Below the pieces are notes generated by a model. That model worked only from the letters and a program-made list of their open reading frames with translations. It made no database searches and was not told where the DNA came from. This document shows, piece by piece, positions 34,113 through 42,576 of a stretch of DNA of 64,000 nucleotides. Source of the stretch: Bacteroidota bacterium (GTDB lineage Bacteria > Bacteroidota > Bacteroidia > Cytophagales > Cyclobacteriaceae). The stretch covers positions 1 through 64,000 of the forward strand of contig JACOSO010000096.1 in assembly GCA_016178785.1 (NCBI GenBank). The letters run 5' to 3'. Every line of letters starts with the position of its first letter. The first letter of the stretch is position 1. The position numbers and the translations under genes are program-made.

Positions 34113-35513
34113 TCATCCTTGTCGGTCATTGATTTTTTGTTGTGTCATATTTGCTATTGTTTGATTGTTATTCTCAGAAAAAACAAAAGATTCTTTTATT
34201 TCAGGTTCAGATACAAATGGATTGGCCAAAACTTCTTGTGCCATAGTCTTTGAAAGGCTTAGCAAAAGAGATAAGACAGAAACTACAATCACCGCTATTC
34301 CTATTATGAATAAGCTTTCGCGATACGATATTTCGCTCGACTTAAATAGAAAGCCTGCCATGACAGCACCCACATTTCCTCCGGCACCCACAATCCCAGA
34401 AACAACCCCTACCGCTCTCATATTAATGAATGGGACAACCGCGTACGTAGCCCCATTAGACATTTTGAGAAACAAGGCAAAGAGAAGCATTGCTGCGATT
34501 GCCCAAGGGAGCGAGTTCATGGATGAGAAAAGGATGATGCCGAAACCTTCGCACAACAGAAAAATGGCAAGAATTAAAATTCTTCCTTTCAAGCCGTTTC
34601 GCTTCCCGGCCATATCACCAAAAATTCCGCCAAGTGCGCGAGCGAAAATATTCATCATACCGAAAAGCCCTGCAATGAGGCCGGCTTCCTTAAGCCCTAA
34701 ATGAAAGTTGTCAACAAAATAAAGTGAGGCGATATTGTCGATGGTGATTTCAATGCCAAAGCATGCCCCATATGCCAGAAACAAAACCCATACGCGATAA
34801 TCAGAACAGGTGCTCCAGAGACTTACCTTGTCTTTCTTCGTGTTTAAATCTTCTCTATTTTCTGGTTGCTCATTTCTATTGCCTGCTGGTGTGTCCTTTG
34901 TAAAAAAATAATAGACAAATGCCATGATGAAAAGGGCAACTCCCGGCACAACCATGCTGTATCTCCATGCTTGTGTATTCAGATAACCAATGCCTACAAG
35001 AGCGGTGAATATTAGAGGCATTACAATCAAGGTTACCCCGCCACCCATGTTGCCCCAACCGGCTGCTGTGGCGTTTGCCGTGCCTACCACGTTCGGTGCA
35101 AACATAGCTGAGGTATGATATTGAGTGATCACAAATGAAGCACCGATCACACCGATCGCCAGACGGAAGAGCATAAAACTTTCGTAACTGTTGCTCAAGC
35201 CGATGAACATTACAGGAAGTGAGCCAAGTAGTAAGAGAATTGAATAAGAAATTCGCGGTCCTATCTTATCGCAGAGCCAGCCAAACAAAAGGCGTGCGAA
35301 GATAGTGATCGATACAGAGGCAATAATGATGTTGCCGATTTGGGCTTTCGTTAAGCCTAGATCCTCGCGAACCACCGGCATGAGCGGGGCGATACCAAAC
35401 CAGCCGAAGAAACATAGAAAGAATGTGATCCAAGTGATATGAAAGGCACGCATGGGCGTGGTCTTGAAATCAAGCAGGTTTATCCGGGTTGCTTTTGAGG
35501 GGATCGCATTCAT
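34113..35513 (-). CDS. NarK/NasA-type nitrate/nitrite MFS transporter
   Basis: 466 residues, about twelve hydrophobic helices. Both nitrate-signature motifs are visible: TANATAAGWGNMGGGVTLIV in the first half and VVSGIVGAGGNVGAVMAGFL in the second. An Arg in helix 2 (SITIFARLLFGWLCDKIGPR) matches the conserved substrate-binding region. It imports nitrate and/or exports nitrite across the inner membrane. It appears to be the first gene of the long minus-strand nitrate unit. Its start codon lies directly against an 11-base palindrome (35514-35542). Confidence 0.93.
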   Translation of the reverse strand: MNAIPSKATRINLLDFKTTPMRAFHITWITFFLCFFGWFGIAPLMPVVREDLGLTKAQIGNIIIASVSITIFARLLFGWLCDKIGPRISYSILLLLGSLPVMFIGLSNSYESFMLFRLAIGVIGASFVITQYHTSAMFAPNVVGTANATAAGWGNMGGGVTLIVMPLIFTALVGIGYLNTQAWRYSMVVPGVALFIMAFVYYFFTKDTPAGNRNEQPENREDLNTKKDKVSLWSTCSDYRVWVLFLAYGACFGIEITIDNIASLYFVDNFHLGLKEAGLIAGLFGMMNIFARALGGIFGDMAGKRNGLKGRILILAIFLLCEGFGIILFSSMNSLPWAIAAMLLFALFLKMSNGATYAVVPFINMRAVGVVSGIVGAGGNVGAVMAGFLFKSSEISYRESLFIIGIAVIVVSVLSLLLSLSKTMAQEVLANPFVSEPEIKESFVFSENNNQTIANMTQQKINDRQG

Positions 35514-35580
35514 TTTACTACGTATTTTAGTTACGTAGTAAAGTTATTTAAAACTAAGTATATATACGTATAATTACGTA
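35514..35580. promoter_or_regulatory. TACGTA palindromes upstream of the narK-like gene
   Basis: TTTACTACGTA (35514-35524) and TACGTAGTAAA (35532-35542) form a perfect 11-base inverted repeat with a seven-base spacer, ending at the base next to the ATG. Two further TACGTA copies lie at 35565-35570 and 35575-35580, ten bases apart, one helical turn. As DNA this looks like an operator cluster; as RNA the stem would sit immediately before the start codon. Confidence 0.7.
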
Positions 35581-35629
35581 GATATATTTTATGCAACGGT
35601 TTGAAAAAAGAATAGAAGGGGTTGAAGCC

Positions 35630-36286
35630 TCAGACCAGGTTTTCTTTCATGGCCTTGTTGACCATGTCAATGGCATTATTGACTTCGAGCTTTTTCATAA
35701 TGTTGAACCTGTGCGTCTCGATTGTTCGCACGCTCTTGTCCAGCAGATCCGCTATTTGTTTATTTTGCTTTCCGTCTACCACCATTCGAAGAATTTCTTT
35801 CTCACGTCTCGATAAGTTGTAAGAATCAACTCTGACCAATGGCCGGCTTATCGATTTTTTTCCAAGCAGCCGGTTGGCTAAAACATTGGACACACTGCCA
35901 CTAAAATATTTCGTGCCACCATGAATTTGTTTGAGGGCTTTGACAAATTCATTTTTGTCGGTATCCTTTAATAAATAACCGTACGCACCGGCATCGAGCG
36001 CTTGTAGCACATATTCTTCGGAATCATGCATGGAAAGAATCACTGCTTTCGTTTTGGGGGAATACAATTTCAATTTTGAAGCGGCCTCCAGGCCCGTCAT
36101 TACCGGCATTCGAATATCAAGAATCAGAAGATCTGGTTTTGTGACCTTAGCCACCTCCAATGCCTCAGAGCCATTTCCCGCTTCGCCAGTTACCGCGAGG
36201 TCACCATCGTGTTCGAGCATTGCCTTGATGCCATTGCGCACCAGCACGTGATCATCTGCTAAAACAATTTTTATTTTCTTATCCAT
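35630..36286 (-). CDS. NarL-type (LuxR/FixJ) two-component response regulator
   Basis: 218 residues. The receiver domain has the acidic pair Asp11-Asp12, the phosphoacceptor Asp57 in LLILDIRMP and a conserved Lys in LLKDTDKNEF. The C-terminal LuxR-type helix-turn-helix is LSRREKEILRMVVDGKQNKQIADLLDKSVRTIETHRFNIMKKL. It is encoded three bases after the sensor kinase stop and next to narK. NarL-family regulators bind TAC-containing inverted half-sites, so it is the obvious candidate for the TACGTA motifs nearby; that link is inference. Confidence 0.92.
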   Translation of the reverse strand: MDKKIKIVLADDHVLVRNGIKAMLEHDGDLAVTGEAGNGSEALEVAKVTKPDLLILDIRMPVMTGLEAASKLKLYSPKTKAVILSMHDSEEYVLQALDAGAYGYLLKDTDKNEFVKALKQIHGGTKYFSGSVSNVLANRLLGKKSISRPLVRVDSYNLSRREKEILRMVVDGKQNKQIADLLDKSVRTIETHRFNIMKKLEVNNAIDMVNKAMKENLV

Positions 36287-36289
36287 AGG

Positions 36290-38131
36290 TTATACTTCAG
36301 ATTCAATTTGTGCTGATTTTCTCAGGGGAACGGTAAGCCTCACAGTGGTTCCCTGGTTCGGCTGAGTTTCCACCTGAAGATTTCCGCTAATGTATTCACT
36401 CCGTTCGTACATATTAAATAGGCCACGGCCCGATTCAAAGTTTACGCTTCGCTCATCCACAAGACGCACATCAAATCCTTTTCCGTCATCTTTCACTTCC
36501 GCAATTAAATCGTTATCGGCTTGCCGCAAGATTACATCGATTTTATTGGCTCCGGAATATTTTATTGCGTTGTTGATGGCCTCCTGAATGATCCTGAAAA
36601 TATTATTCTCCACTTTCTGCGGAAGCCGGACGATTTCTGTTTCGGAATGAAATTCCAATTTAATATCAATGAGTCTAGTCATCTCACGAACAAACGTATC
36701 GAGCGCGGCTTGCAATCCGTAATCTCCCAGTACGGTGGGTCGAAGATTGAACGTTACCTTGCGAACTTCCCTGATTATTTGTTTGATCAAATTGTCGATT
36801 TCGCTCAGCCTTTGTCTTACCTCCTCTTTTTGATTTGCATCAATGGATTCAACCTGATATTTCAATGAGGTCAGCATTTGCCCAATGCCATCGTGAATGT
36901 CCATAGCAATTCGCTTTCTCTCTTCTTCCTGTCCTTCCAAAATAAGCACCGACCTGTACTTCTGTTGGTTGATCCTCTTATCTATTTCTGCTTGTGTCTT
37001 TCTACTGATATTGAGTTCCGCTTTTTTCCGAAGTGTTATATCAGAGCCCATCATCACAAGCTCGTCAATGTTCCCCTTTTGATCAAATACAGGTGTAACA
37101 GTAACCATCGCCCAACATTCTTCCATGTCTACATTTCTAAAATGCACTTCGCCTTTCCAGATCTTTTCTTCGGACACCCTATCAATTAAATCATCCATCC
37201 AATCGTTGGGATCTTTCATCGTTGCAAATAGATCACACAATCTTAACTTACTCCACTCCGTTTTGTCAGGAAAAGCGGCAAAAATTGGTGAGACGAAAGT
37301 GACGTTTCCTCCAATATCGCTCTTGGCGTAGGTGCGTGGATTCTCAATGGGTTGATTGATGTGTGCAATCTGTTCATATGATTTCTCTAACGAAGCGTAC
37401 AAGTCGCGGATTTCGTTGGACATTTTTTGTGAATCTTTCTCCGATTGTAAAAGTCTGTTGATTGTAATGTTTACATTGAGAGCAGTGGGGTAAAAGATGA
37501 AAATGATTTCGGCAAGAATGACAAGCAGAGAAATAAAAAGCAGTGCATATTCTAAACGGGAAAGAAGGCTTATTTTCTCTTTGGCTTCTGAGTCAATCTG
37601 AAAAACAACAGCCTCCATACCTTTCAGAAAAAATTGCTCCTCTTCAAGGAGTGTTTTCATTAGCGAAGGCAATTTTTCTGAAGCAGAAGATGAGTTTTCT
37701 CCAAACGTTGAAATAAACAAATGGGCGCATTGATCGATCGGAACGAAATGCTCGTTAACCTCTTCGAACAAGTGCAACACTTTTTCACTGTTTTTGCCAG
37801 GTAAGTGAAGACTATCATTTCCATTTATCAAACCGTCCTGGGAAACTTCCCAGAGGCGAAGCGAATTTTTTAATTCCGACTTCAACTCTTCTTTTTGATT
37901 TATATCGTCTGACTTAATGAGCAATATCGTCTTAACTATTTTTTGGCTAAGCATTCGTTGCTTTCCGGCTACGTTTACAACTCGTGAGTCATTTTGCTGA
38001 TCTTTTAAGTGGCTTTGGATAAGTACCTGGCCGGTAATGATGATTGTAGCAATCAACCCCAACGCAAGCATGTATCTCACACCAAGTTTTGCAAACTTGT
38101 TTGCCTTCACTTGAATGTCATCGGGGCGCAT
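36290..38131 (-). CDS. NarX-like membrane sensor histidine kinase (PilJ-type sensor, PAS, HisKA_3)
   Basis: About 613 residues from the ATG at 38131 (a TTG lies three codons upstream). Helix 1 (about 19-38) and helix 2 (about 196-218) flank a periplasmic domain with the PilJ/NarX-type motif VVNVAGKQRMLSQKIVKT. A coiled linker and a PAS domain follow (about 260-370). The HisKA_3 motif is EEERKRIAMDIHDGIGQML with the phospho-His at about residue 413; the ATPase has NNAIKYSGANKI, DDGKGFD and GRGLFNM. The partner regulator overlaps closely downstream. Nitrate or nitrite sensing is inferred from context. Confidence 0.9.
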   Translation of the reverse strand: MRPDDIQVKANKFAKLGVRYMLALGLIATIIITGQVLIQSHLKDQQNDSRVVNVAGKQRMLSQKIVKTILLIKSDDINQKEELKSELKNSLRLWEVSQDGLINGNDSLHLPGKNSEKVLHLFEEVNEHFVPIDQCAHLFISTFGENSSSASEKLPSLMKTLLEEEQFFLKGMEAVVFQIDSEAKEKISLLSRLEYALLFISLLVILAEIIFIFYPTALNVNITINRLLQSEKDSQKMSNEIRDLYASLEKSYEQIAHINQPIENPRTYAKSDIGGNVTFVSPIFAAFPDKTEWSKLRLCDLFATMKDPNDWMDDLIDRVSEEKIWKGEVHFRNVDMEECWAMVTVTPVFDQKGNIDELVMMGSDITLRKKAELNISRKTQAEIDKRINQQKYRSVLILEGQEEERKRIAMDIHDGIGQMLTSLKYQVESIDANQKEEVRQRLSEIDNLIKQIIREVRKVTFNLRPTVLGDYGLQAALDTFVREMTRLIDIKLEFHSETEIVRLPQKVENNIFRIIQEAINNAIKYSGANKIDVILRQADNDLIAEVKDDGKGFDVRLVDERSVNFESGRGLFNMYERSEYISGNLQVETQPNQGTTVRLTVPLRKSAQIESEV

Positions 38132-38160
38132 ACGTAGCAAGTTAGTAATTTTAGTTTTGC
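38131..38160. promoter_or_regulatory. TACGTA half-site at the sensor kinase start
   Basis: TACGTA at 38131-38136 overlaps the first base of the kinase start codon, and a TTACTAA word follows 11 bases further upstream on that strand. The same words occur in the operator-like palindrome of the narK gene and, as TTTACGTA, between nirB and cobA. Single imperfect site, so low confidence by itself. Confidence 0.35.
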
Positions 38161-38180
38161 CTTTAGAAAGTTACTTAGTT

Positions 38181-38210
38181 AAAAGAAATGCCAGGCAACC
38201 AAGCCTGGCA
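38181..38210 (-). terminator. Rho-independent terminator after nirBD
   Basis: TGCCAGGC (38189-38196) and GCCTGGCA (38203-38210) form an eight-base perfect stem with a six-base loop. On the minus strand the stem is followed by TTTCTTTT, as expected for a terminator of nirBD, whose last stop is at 38237. Confidence 0.85.
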
Positions 38211-38236
38211 CCCTAACCTAACATATATGAAGCGCT

Positions 38237-38620
38237 CTACTTGGTAAAGCCGATGTAAATAAAACCGTCTTCCACCTTCACGGGAAAAACGGAAATCTTT
38301 TCTTCTTCTCCGTTCAGGCATTGGCCATTGAGAAGTGAAAATGTTTTTTTATGAAAAGGGCACGCAATTTTCGGATCGCCATCGGTTGAGCCAATCATAC
38401 CTCGCGAAAGCACCATCTGCATTTTATGCGGACAAAGATTCTGGCAAGCATACCATTCATTCCTCCGTGAAAAATTAAAGACAGCAATCTGAAGGTCCTT
38501 ATATTTGATACAGGCGCCACCATTCTCGGGGAAATCAGAAATGTGAGCTGCCCTAAACCAAATTTTTATTTCACAAAGATTCTCCGCTGCATGGGTCCTC
38601 AATTGGTTCAATATCTCCAT
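38237..38620 (-). CDS. nirD: Nitrite reductase (NAD(P)H) small subunit, Rieske-type
   Basis: 127 residues, about the family length. A Rieske-type ligand set is visible: Cys63-x-His65 in NLCPHKMQM and Cys87-xx-His90 in ACPFHKKTF, so a [2Fe-2S] cluster is likely (many NirD proteins lack some of these residues). The end VFPVKVEDGFIYIGF is typical of NirD. It lies six bases after the nirB stop and supports siroheme-dependent reduction of nitrite to ammonium in the cytoplasm. Confidence 0.9.
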   Translation of the reverse strand: MEILNQLRTHAAENLCEIKIWFRAAHISDFPENGGACIKYKDLQIAVFNFSRRNEWYACQNLCPHKMQMVLSRGMIGSTDGDPKIACPFHKKTFSLLNGQCLNGEEEKISVFPVKVEDGFIYIGFTK

Positions 38621-38626
38621 ACGCTA

Positions 38627-41134
38627 TTACTTATTTTTATCTCTCATTTCGTTCCAATTTGAAGGTAATTTCTGCTCCCGCACTTCTACAAAAGAAAGTG
38701 TTGGGTCGGTGTCATCAGAATTTATAAAGTGTTTGAATTGTTTTTGTAGCTCTGGATCATCCACCACCTTCTTCCATTCACAGTGATAACCTTCTATCAA
38801 TTCTTTCATTTCCTTTTCCAATAGATCACAGATTCCAAGCTTGTCATCTATAATTACTTCGCGCAGGTAATCAAGTCCACCTTCCATTTTATTCAGCCAT
38901 GTAGCTGTGCGAGTAAGCGGATCGGCTGTGCGGATGTAGAACATCAAAAAACGATCGATAAGCTTAGTACACGTTTCCATATCAACATCATTCACCAATA
39001 ACTTTGCGTGCTGCGGACGGGCGCCACCATTTCCACATACGTACAAGTTCCATCCTTTTTCAGTGGCAATGATTCCAAAATCTTTCGATTGAGCTTCGGC
39101 ACATTCGCGAATGCAACCGGAGACAGCGCCCTTGATTTTATGCGGAGCCCGAAGTCCTTTGTAACGATTTTCAATAAAGATGGCATACGCTACAGAATCC
39201 TGAACTCCGAAACGGCACCATGTAGAGCCAACACAACTTTTAACCGTGCGTAAAGCCTTTCCGTAAGCATGACCACTTTCAAATCCTTCCTCAATTAGTT
39301 CAGCCCAGATGCTCGGAAGCTGATCCACACGGGCACCAAACATATCGATGCGCTGGCCACCTGTGATCTTTGTGTACAGATTATATTTCTGAGCGATACG
39401 GCCGATGGCCATGAGTTTATCAGGAGTAATTTCTCCTCCGGCAATGCGCGGCACCACAGAATAAGAACCGCCCTTTTGAATGTTGGCAAGATATCTGTCG
39501 TTGGTATCCTGAATAGTTGGCTGCTGCATGATAGGCTCATTCCAGATACTTGCAAGAAGAGAAGCAACTGCTGGTTTACATACTTCGCAACCGTCTCCCC
39601 TTCCATGAGAATCAAGCACCTGATTGAAAGTTCTCAACTCCTTCACTTTAATGATACCAAAGAGTTCCTGACGGCTATAATCAAAATGCTCGCACAAAGT
39701 CTTCTTGACCTTATGCCCGAGTGATTCGAGGGTAATTTTCAGAATATCATTCACCATGGGCGCGCAACCACCACAGCCGGTACATGCTTTGGTATTTTTT
39801 TTAAGTCCGTCAAGGGTAGTTACACCGCTTTGTGCAATCTGAAAAACTAGATCTCCTTTCGAAATATTTTCGCAAGAGCAAATTTGTGCCGAGTCCGGTA
39901 AATTCTTTACTCCACTAGTCTCATCCGTTTTGCTTGAGGTGCCAAAAATCAAAGACTCAGGCTGATTAGGCAGTGGTATTTTGTTTGCCACCATCTGGTG
40001 AAAGAGATGATATTGGGCAGCATCGCCCACCAAAATTCCACCGAGAAGAAATTTTCCATCAGAAGAAATGTTGACTCTTTTATAAACACCGTTGCGATTA
40101 TCCTTCAATGCAATCGGGATGCTTCCGGGAGTTTCGCCAAAGGCATCTCCAAAACTTCCAACATCCACACCCAGCAATTTTAGTTTGGTTGACATGTCAA
40201 ATCCTTTGAAGGGTTTGATATGATCATTCACCAATTGCCGCACAACAACCTCGGCCATTTCATATCCTGGTGCCACTAATCCATACACCATATTATTATG
40301 GCATACTGCTTCGCCAATAGCAAAAATATTTTCGTCATTGGTTTTCATGAAATCGTCAACTAGTATTCCACCACGCTGATGAACATTCAAACCGGAGTTT
40401 TTTGCCAGTTCATCGCGTGGCCGAATGCCTGCGGAAATTACCAGCATGTCAGCATCGATGGAAGTGCCATTAGAGAAAGTGAGACCTTCCAGTTTTCCGT
40501 TACCTTCAATTCGCGAAGTAGATTTGTTTATATGGACCTGGATACCCAGTTGTTGCAATTTATTTACAAGAATTGCAGAGCCATCGTCATCGACCTGGCG
40601 AGGCATGAGACGCTGCGCAAACTCGACCACGTGGGTTTCCAATCTCAGGTCGATCATTGCCTTTGCTGCTTCAAGACCGAGCAAGCCTCCGCCAATGACA
40701 ACTGCCTTTTTTATCTTGCTCGCATAATCACGAATTTGGATCAAATCCTCGATCGTACGATAAACAAATACACCATTGCGTTCAACGCCTTCAATGTTGG
40801 GAACAAATGCCGAAGAGCCCGTAGCTAAAACAAGAATGTCATAATGATCTTTTCGGCCAGAGTGGGTTTGAACGGCTTTTTCATTTCTGTCAATGCTTGT
40901 AACCAACTCGCCCGTTAGTAATTTTATTTTATTGCTTTCGTACCATGAATATGGAGTGAGCAGGAGATCCTCTGCCGATGAACCGGAAAAAAAACTGCTG
41001 AGATGAACTCTATCATAGGCAGGCCGAGGCTCTTCTCCATAAACGATTATTTCAAAATCAGCAGAGCGAGAAATCAGCTTTTCACAAAACTTCAGTCCTA
41101 CCATTCCATTTCCTACTACGATGATTCGCGTCAT
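38627..41134 (-). CDS. nirB: Nitrite reductase (NAD(P)H) large subunit
   Basis: 835 residues, normal for NirB. The FAD motif is near the start (IIVVGNGMVGLKFCEKL) and the NAD motif is AVVIGGGLLGLEAA (about 145-157). BFD-type [2Fe-2S] cysteines lie at 419, 421, 451 and 454. The siroheme/4Fe-4S ligands are Cys634 and Cys640 (KSCVGSTWC) and Cys674 and Cys678 (SGCIREC), all present. It reduces nitrite to ammonium with six electrons from NAD(P)H. It is divergent from cobA across a 91-base region with three TTTACGTA sites, and is first in a nirBD operon ended by the hairpin at 38189. Confidence 0.95.
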   Translation of the reverse strand: MTRIIVVGNGMVGLKFCEKLISRSADFEIIVYGEEPRPAYDRVHLSSFFSGSSAEDLLLTPYSWYESNKIKLLTGELVTSIDRNEKAVQTHSGRKDHYDILVLATGSSAFVPNIEGVERNGVFVYRTIEDLIQIRDYASKIKKAVVIGGGLLGLEAAKAMIDLRLETHVVEFAQRLMPRQVDDDGSAILVNKLQQLGIQVHINKSTSRIEGNGKLEGLTFSNGTSIDADMLVISAGIRPRDELAKNSGLNVHQRGGILVDDFMKTNDENIFAIGEAVCHNNMVYGLVAPGYEMAEVVVRQLVNDHIKPFKGFDMSTKLKLLGVDVGSFGDAFGETPGSIPIALKDNRNGVYKRVNISSDGKFLLGGILVGDAAQYHLFHQMVANKIPLPNQPESLIFGTSSKTDETSGVKNLPDSAQICSCENISKGDLVFQIAQSGVTTLDGLKKNTKACTGCGGCAPMVNDILKITLESLGHKVKKTLCEHFDYSRQELFGIIKVKELRTFNQVLDSHGRGDGCEVCKPAVASLLASIWNEPIMQQPTIQDTNDRYLANIQKGGSYSVVPRIAGGEITPDKLMAIGRIAQKYNLYTKITGGQRIDMFGARVDQLPSIWAELIEEGFESGHAYGKALRTVKSCVGSTWCRFGVQDSVAYAIFIENRYKGLRAPHKIKGAVSGCIRECAEAQSKDFGIIATEKGWNLYVCGNGGARPQHAKLLVNDVDMETCTKLIDRFLMFYIRTADPLTRTATWLNKMEGGLDYLREVIIDDKLGICDLLEKEMKELIEGYHCEWKKVVDDPELQKQFKHFINSDDTDPTLSFVEVREQKLPSNWNEMRDKNK

Positions 41135-41175
41135 TGCAAACGTTTTAAGTAAGTTTGAATAAATAATTAAGTAAA

Positions 41176-41216
41176 TTTACGTATAATAAATTATAGTTTA
41201 CGTATTTTTACGTAAA
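41176..41216. promoter_or_regulatory. TTTACGTA sites between divergent nirB and cobA
   Basis: TTTACGTA at 41176-41183 and 41197-41204 are direct copies 21 bases apart (two helical turns), and TACGTAAA at 41209-41216 is the inverted copy with a four-base spacer from the second. The arrangement in a divergent promoter region of 91 bases suggests binding of a dimeric regulator. They share the TACGTA core with the narK upstream region. Confidence 0.7.
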
Positions 41217-41225
41217 TATTTTATT

Positions 41226-41996
41226 ATGAAGCAATCCAAGCCTTCTTTATTAATAGTGGGTGCAGGACCTGGCGATCCCGACCTGATAACCATGAAAGGA
41301 CTAAATGCCATTCGCAATGCCAACGTTATCTTGTATGATGCTTTGGTGTCGCCTGAATTAATAAAGGAAGCTCCTTCGCGTTGCAAACTCGTTTATGTGG
41401 GAAAGCGGAAAGGGCATAAGGAATTTTCACAAACAGAAATAAATCAGCTCTTGGTGTTCTATGCCGAGAGACACAATCAAGTGGTCAGATTGAAGGGCGG
41501 TGACCCCTTTGTGTTTGGAAGAGGTCATGAGGAAATGGAATATGTAGCAAGACGTGGAGTAAGAGTAGATGTTATTCCCGGGATTTCAAGTTCTTATTCT
41601 GCTCCGTCTTGCGCTGGCATTCCTCTAACAAGACGAGGCGTGAATGAAAGCTTTTGGGTAGTTACCGGAACAGTTTCGTCAGGAAAAATTTCAGAAGATC
41701 TGAACAAGGCCGCTGAGTCAAATGCAACAATAATCGTACTCATGGGATTATCGCATTTGGAAGAAATAGCAAACTTGATCTCTATCGCAAGAGGAGTAAA
41801 TGAGCCCTTGGCTGTTATTCAACACGCCACTTTGCCTACTCAAAAAGTAGTAATTGGTACTGCTTCCAATATTTATGAAAGAACTTTGAGCGACAATATC
41901 AGTTCTCCAGCCATTATTGTCATTGGCGAAGTCGTAGATTTGAGATTGGTCGCTAATTCAAATTCTGAAATTTTCGAGAAGGCATATGACGGATGA
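41226..41996 (+). CDS. cobA: Uroporphyrinogen-III C-methyltransferase
   Basis: 256 residues, single-domain SUMT. The SAM-binding N-terminus LLIVGAGPGDPDLITMKGL, the LYDALVSPELI segment, the VRLKGGDPFVFGRGHEE core and GVRVDVIPGISSSYSAPSCAGIPLTRRGV are all canonical. It makes precorrin-2, the siroheme precursor for NirB, which the dehydrogenase at 23.6 kb then converts. It overlaps the next gene by 11 bases and opens the plus-strand unit divergent from nirB. Confidence 0.95.
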   Translation: MKQSKPSLLIVGAGPGDPDLITMKGLNAIRNANVILYDALVSPELIKEAPSRCKLVYVGKRKGHKEFSQTEINQLLVFYAERHNQVVRLKGGDPFVFGRGHEEMEYVARRGVRVDVIPGISSSYSAPSCAGIPLTRRGVNESFWVVTGTVSSGKISEDLNKAAESNATIIVLMGLSHLEEIANLISIARGVNEPLAVIQHATLPTQKVVIGTASNIYERTLSDNISSPAIIVIGEVVDLRLVANSNSEIFEKAYDG

Positions 41997-42576
41997 GGCC
42001 CGGTTTAAAAATGCGATGAATGCTTTTGATCAGTACAACTCAGAAGATCCAAACAAAGAAATTGAGGATAAAGAGGAGATACCTAAAGAATTGTTGTACG
42101 CACAACGGATGACGAAGCAACTATTGAAATATATCCCCGATTCCCCCGACTATTTGCAATTGGCCGCGCGCAGTCAGCACATTGGTCGGTGGGAAATAGC
42201 CAGGGCAAATTATCCGATGGACAAAAAGGGATACTTCCAATGGCGGAATAAATTAAAGGAACATCATGCGGCCATCGCAGAGCCCATCTTGAAAGGCTGT
42301 GGCTACGATGAACTTACGATTGAAAAAGTAAAATTTCTATTGTTAAAAAAAGAATTGACTAACAATCCGGATACGCAGGCTCTGGAAGATGTTATCTGTC
42401 TGGTGTTCCTGGAATATTATATTGATGAGTTTGCCGCAAAACACAATGACGAAAAAGTGATTGATATACTTCGCAAGACGATAAAAAAAATGTCAGAGAA
42501 AGCGATTCATTCAGTAGCCGAAATTCCTTTGTCAGATAAAATTAAATCAATGATCGATGAAGCAGTTAAGAGTTGA
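41986..42576 (+). CDS. DUF4202 family protein
   Basis: 196 residues, no signal or membrane segment, rich in His and acidic residues. The opening RFKNAMNAFDQYNSEDPNKE, the central YLQLAARSQHIGRWEIARANYP and HHAAIAEPILKGCGYD, and LEDVICLVFLEYYIDEF match the DUF4202 family, which I recognise by pattern; the biochemistry is unknown. The HIGRWE and HHAA positions plus D in LEDVICL resemble an HD-type metal site, so a phosphohydrolase-like role is possible. It starts inside cobA (11-base overlap) and overlaps the next gene by 20 bases, so all three are translationally coupled. Confidence 0.8.
   Translation: MTDEARFKNAMNAFDQYNSEDPNKEIEDKEEIPKELLYAQRMTKQLLKYIPDSPDYLQLAARSQHIGRWEIARANYPMDKKGYFQWRNKLKEHHAAIAEPILKGCGYDELTIEKVKFLLLKKELTNNPDTQALEDVICLVFLEYYIDEFAAKHNDEKVIDILRKTIKKMSEKAIHSVAEIPLSDKIKSMIDEAVKS

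Noticed and set aside
34440-34450. A TACGTA copy inside the narK coding region
   Set aside because: It lies within codons for conserved residues, is single and unpaired, and is expected by chance.
34165-34704. A 179-codon plus-strand frame opposite the narK-like gene
   Set aside because: Antisense to a strongly conserved membrane protein; no recognisable motif or start context.
41135-41225. Cobalamin or molybdenum-cofactor riboswitch before nirB or cobA
   Set aside because: The 91-base interval is too short and AT-rich for either riboswitch and is filled by TTTACGTA sites.
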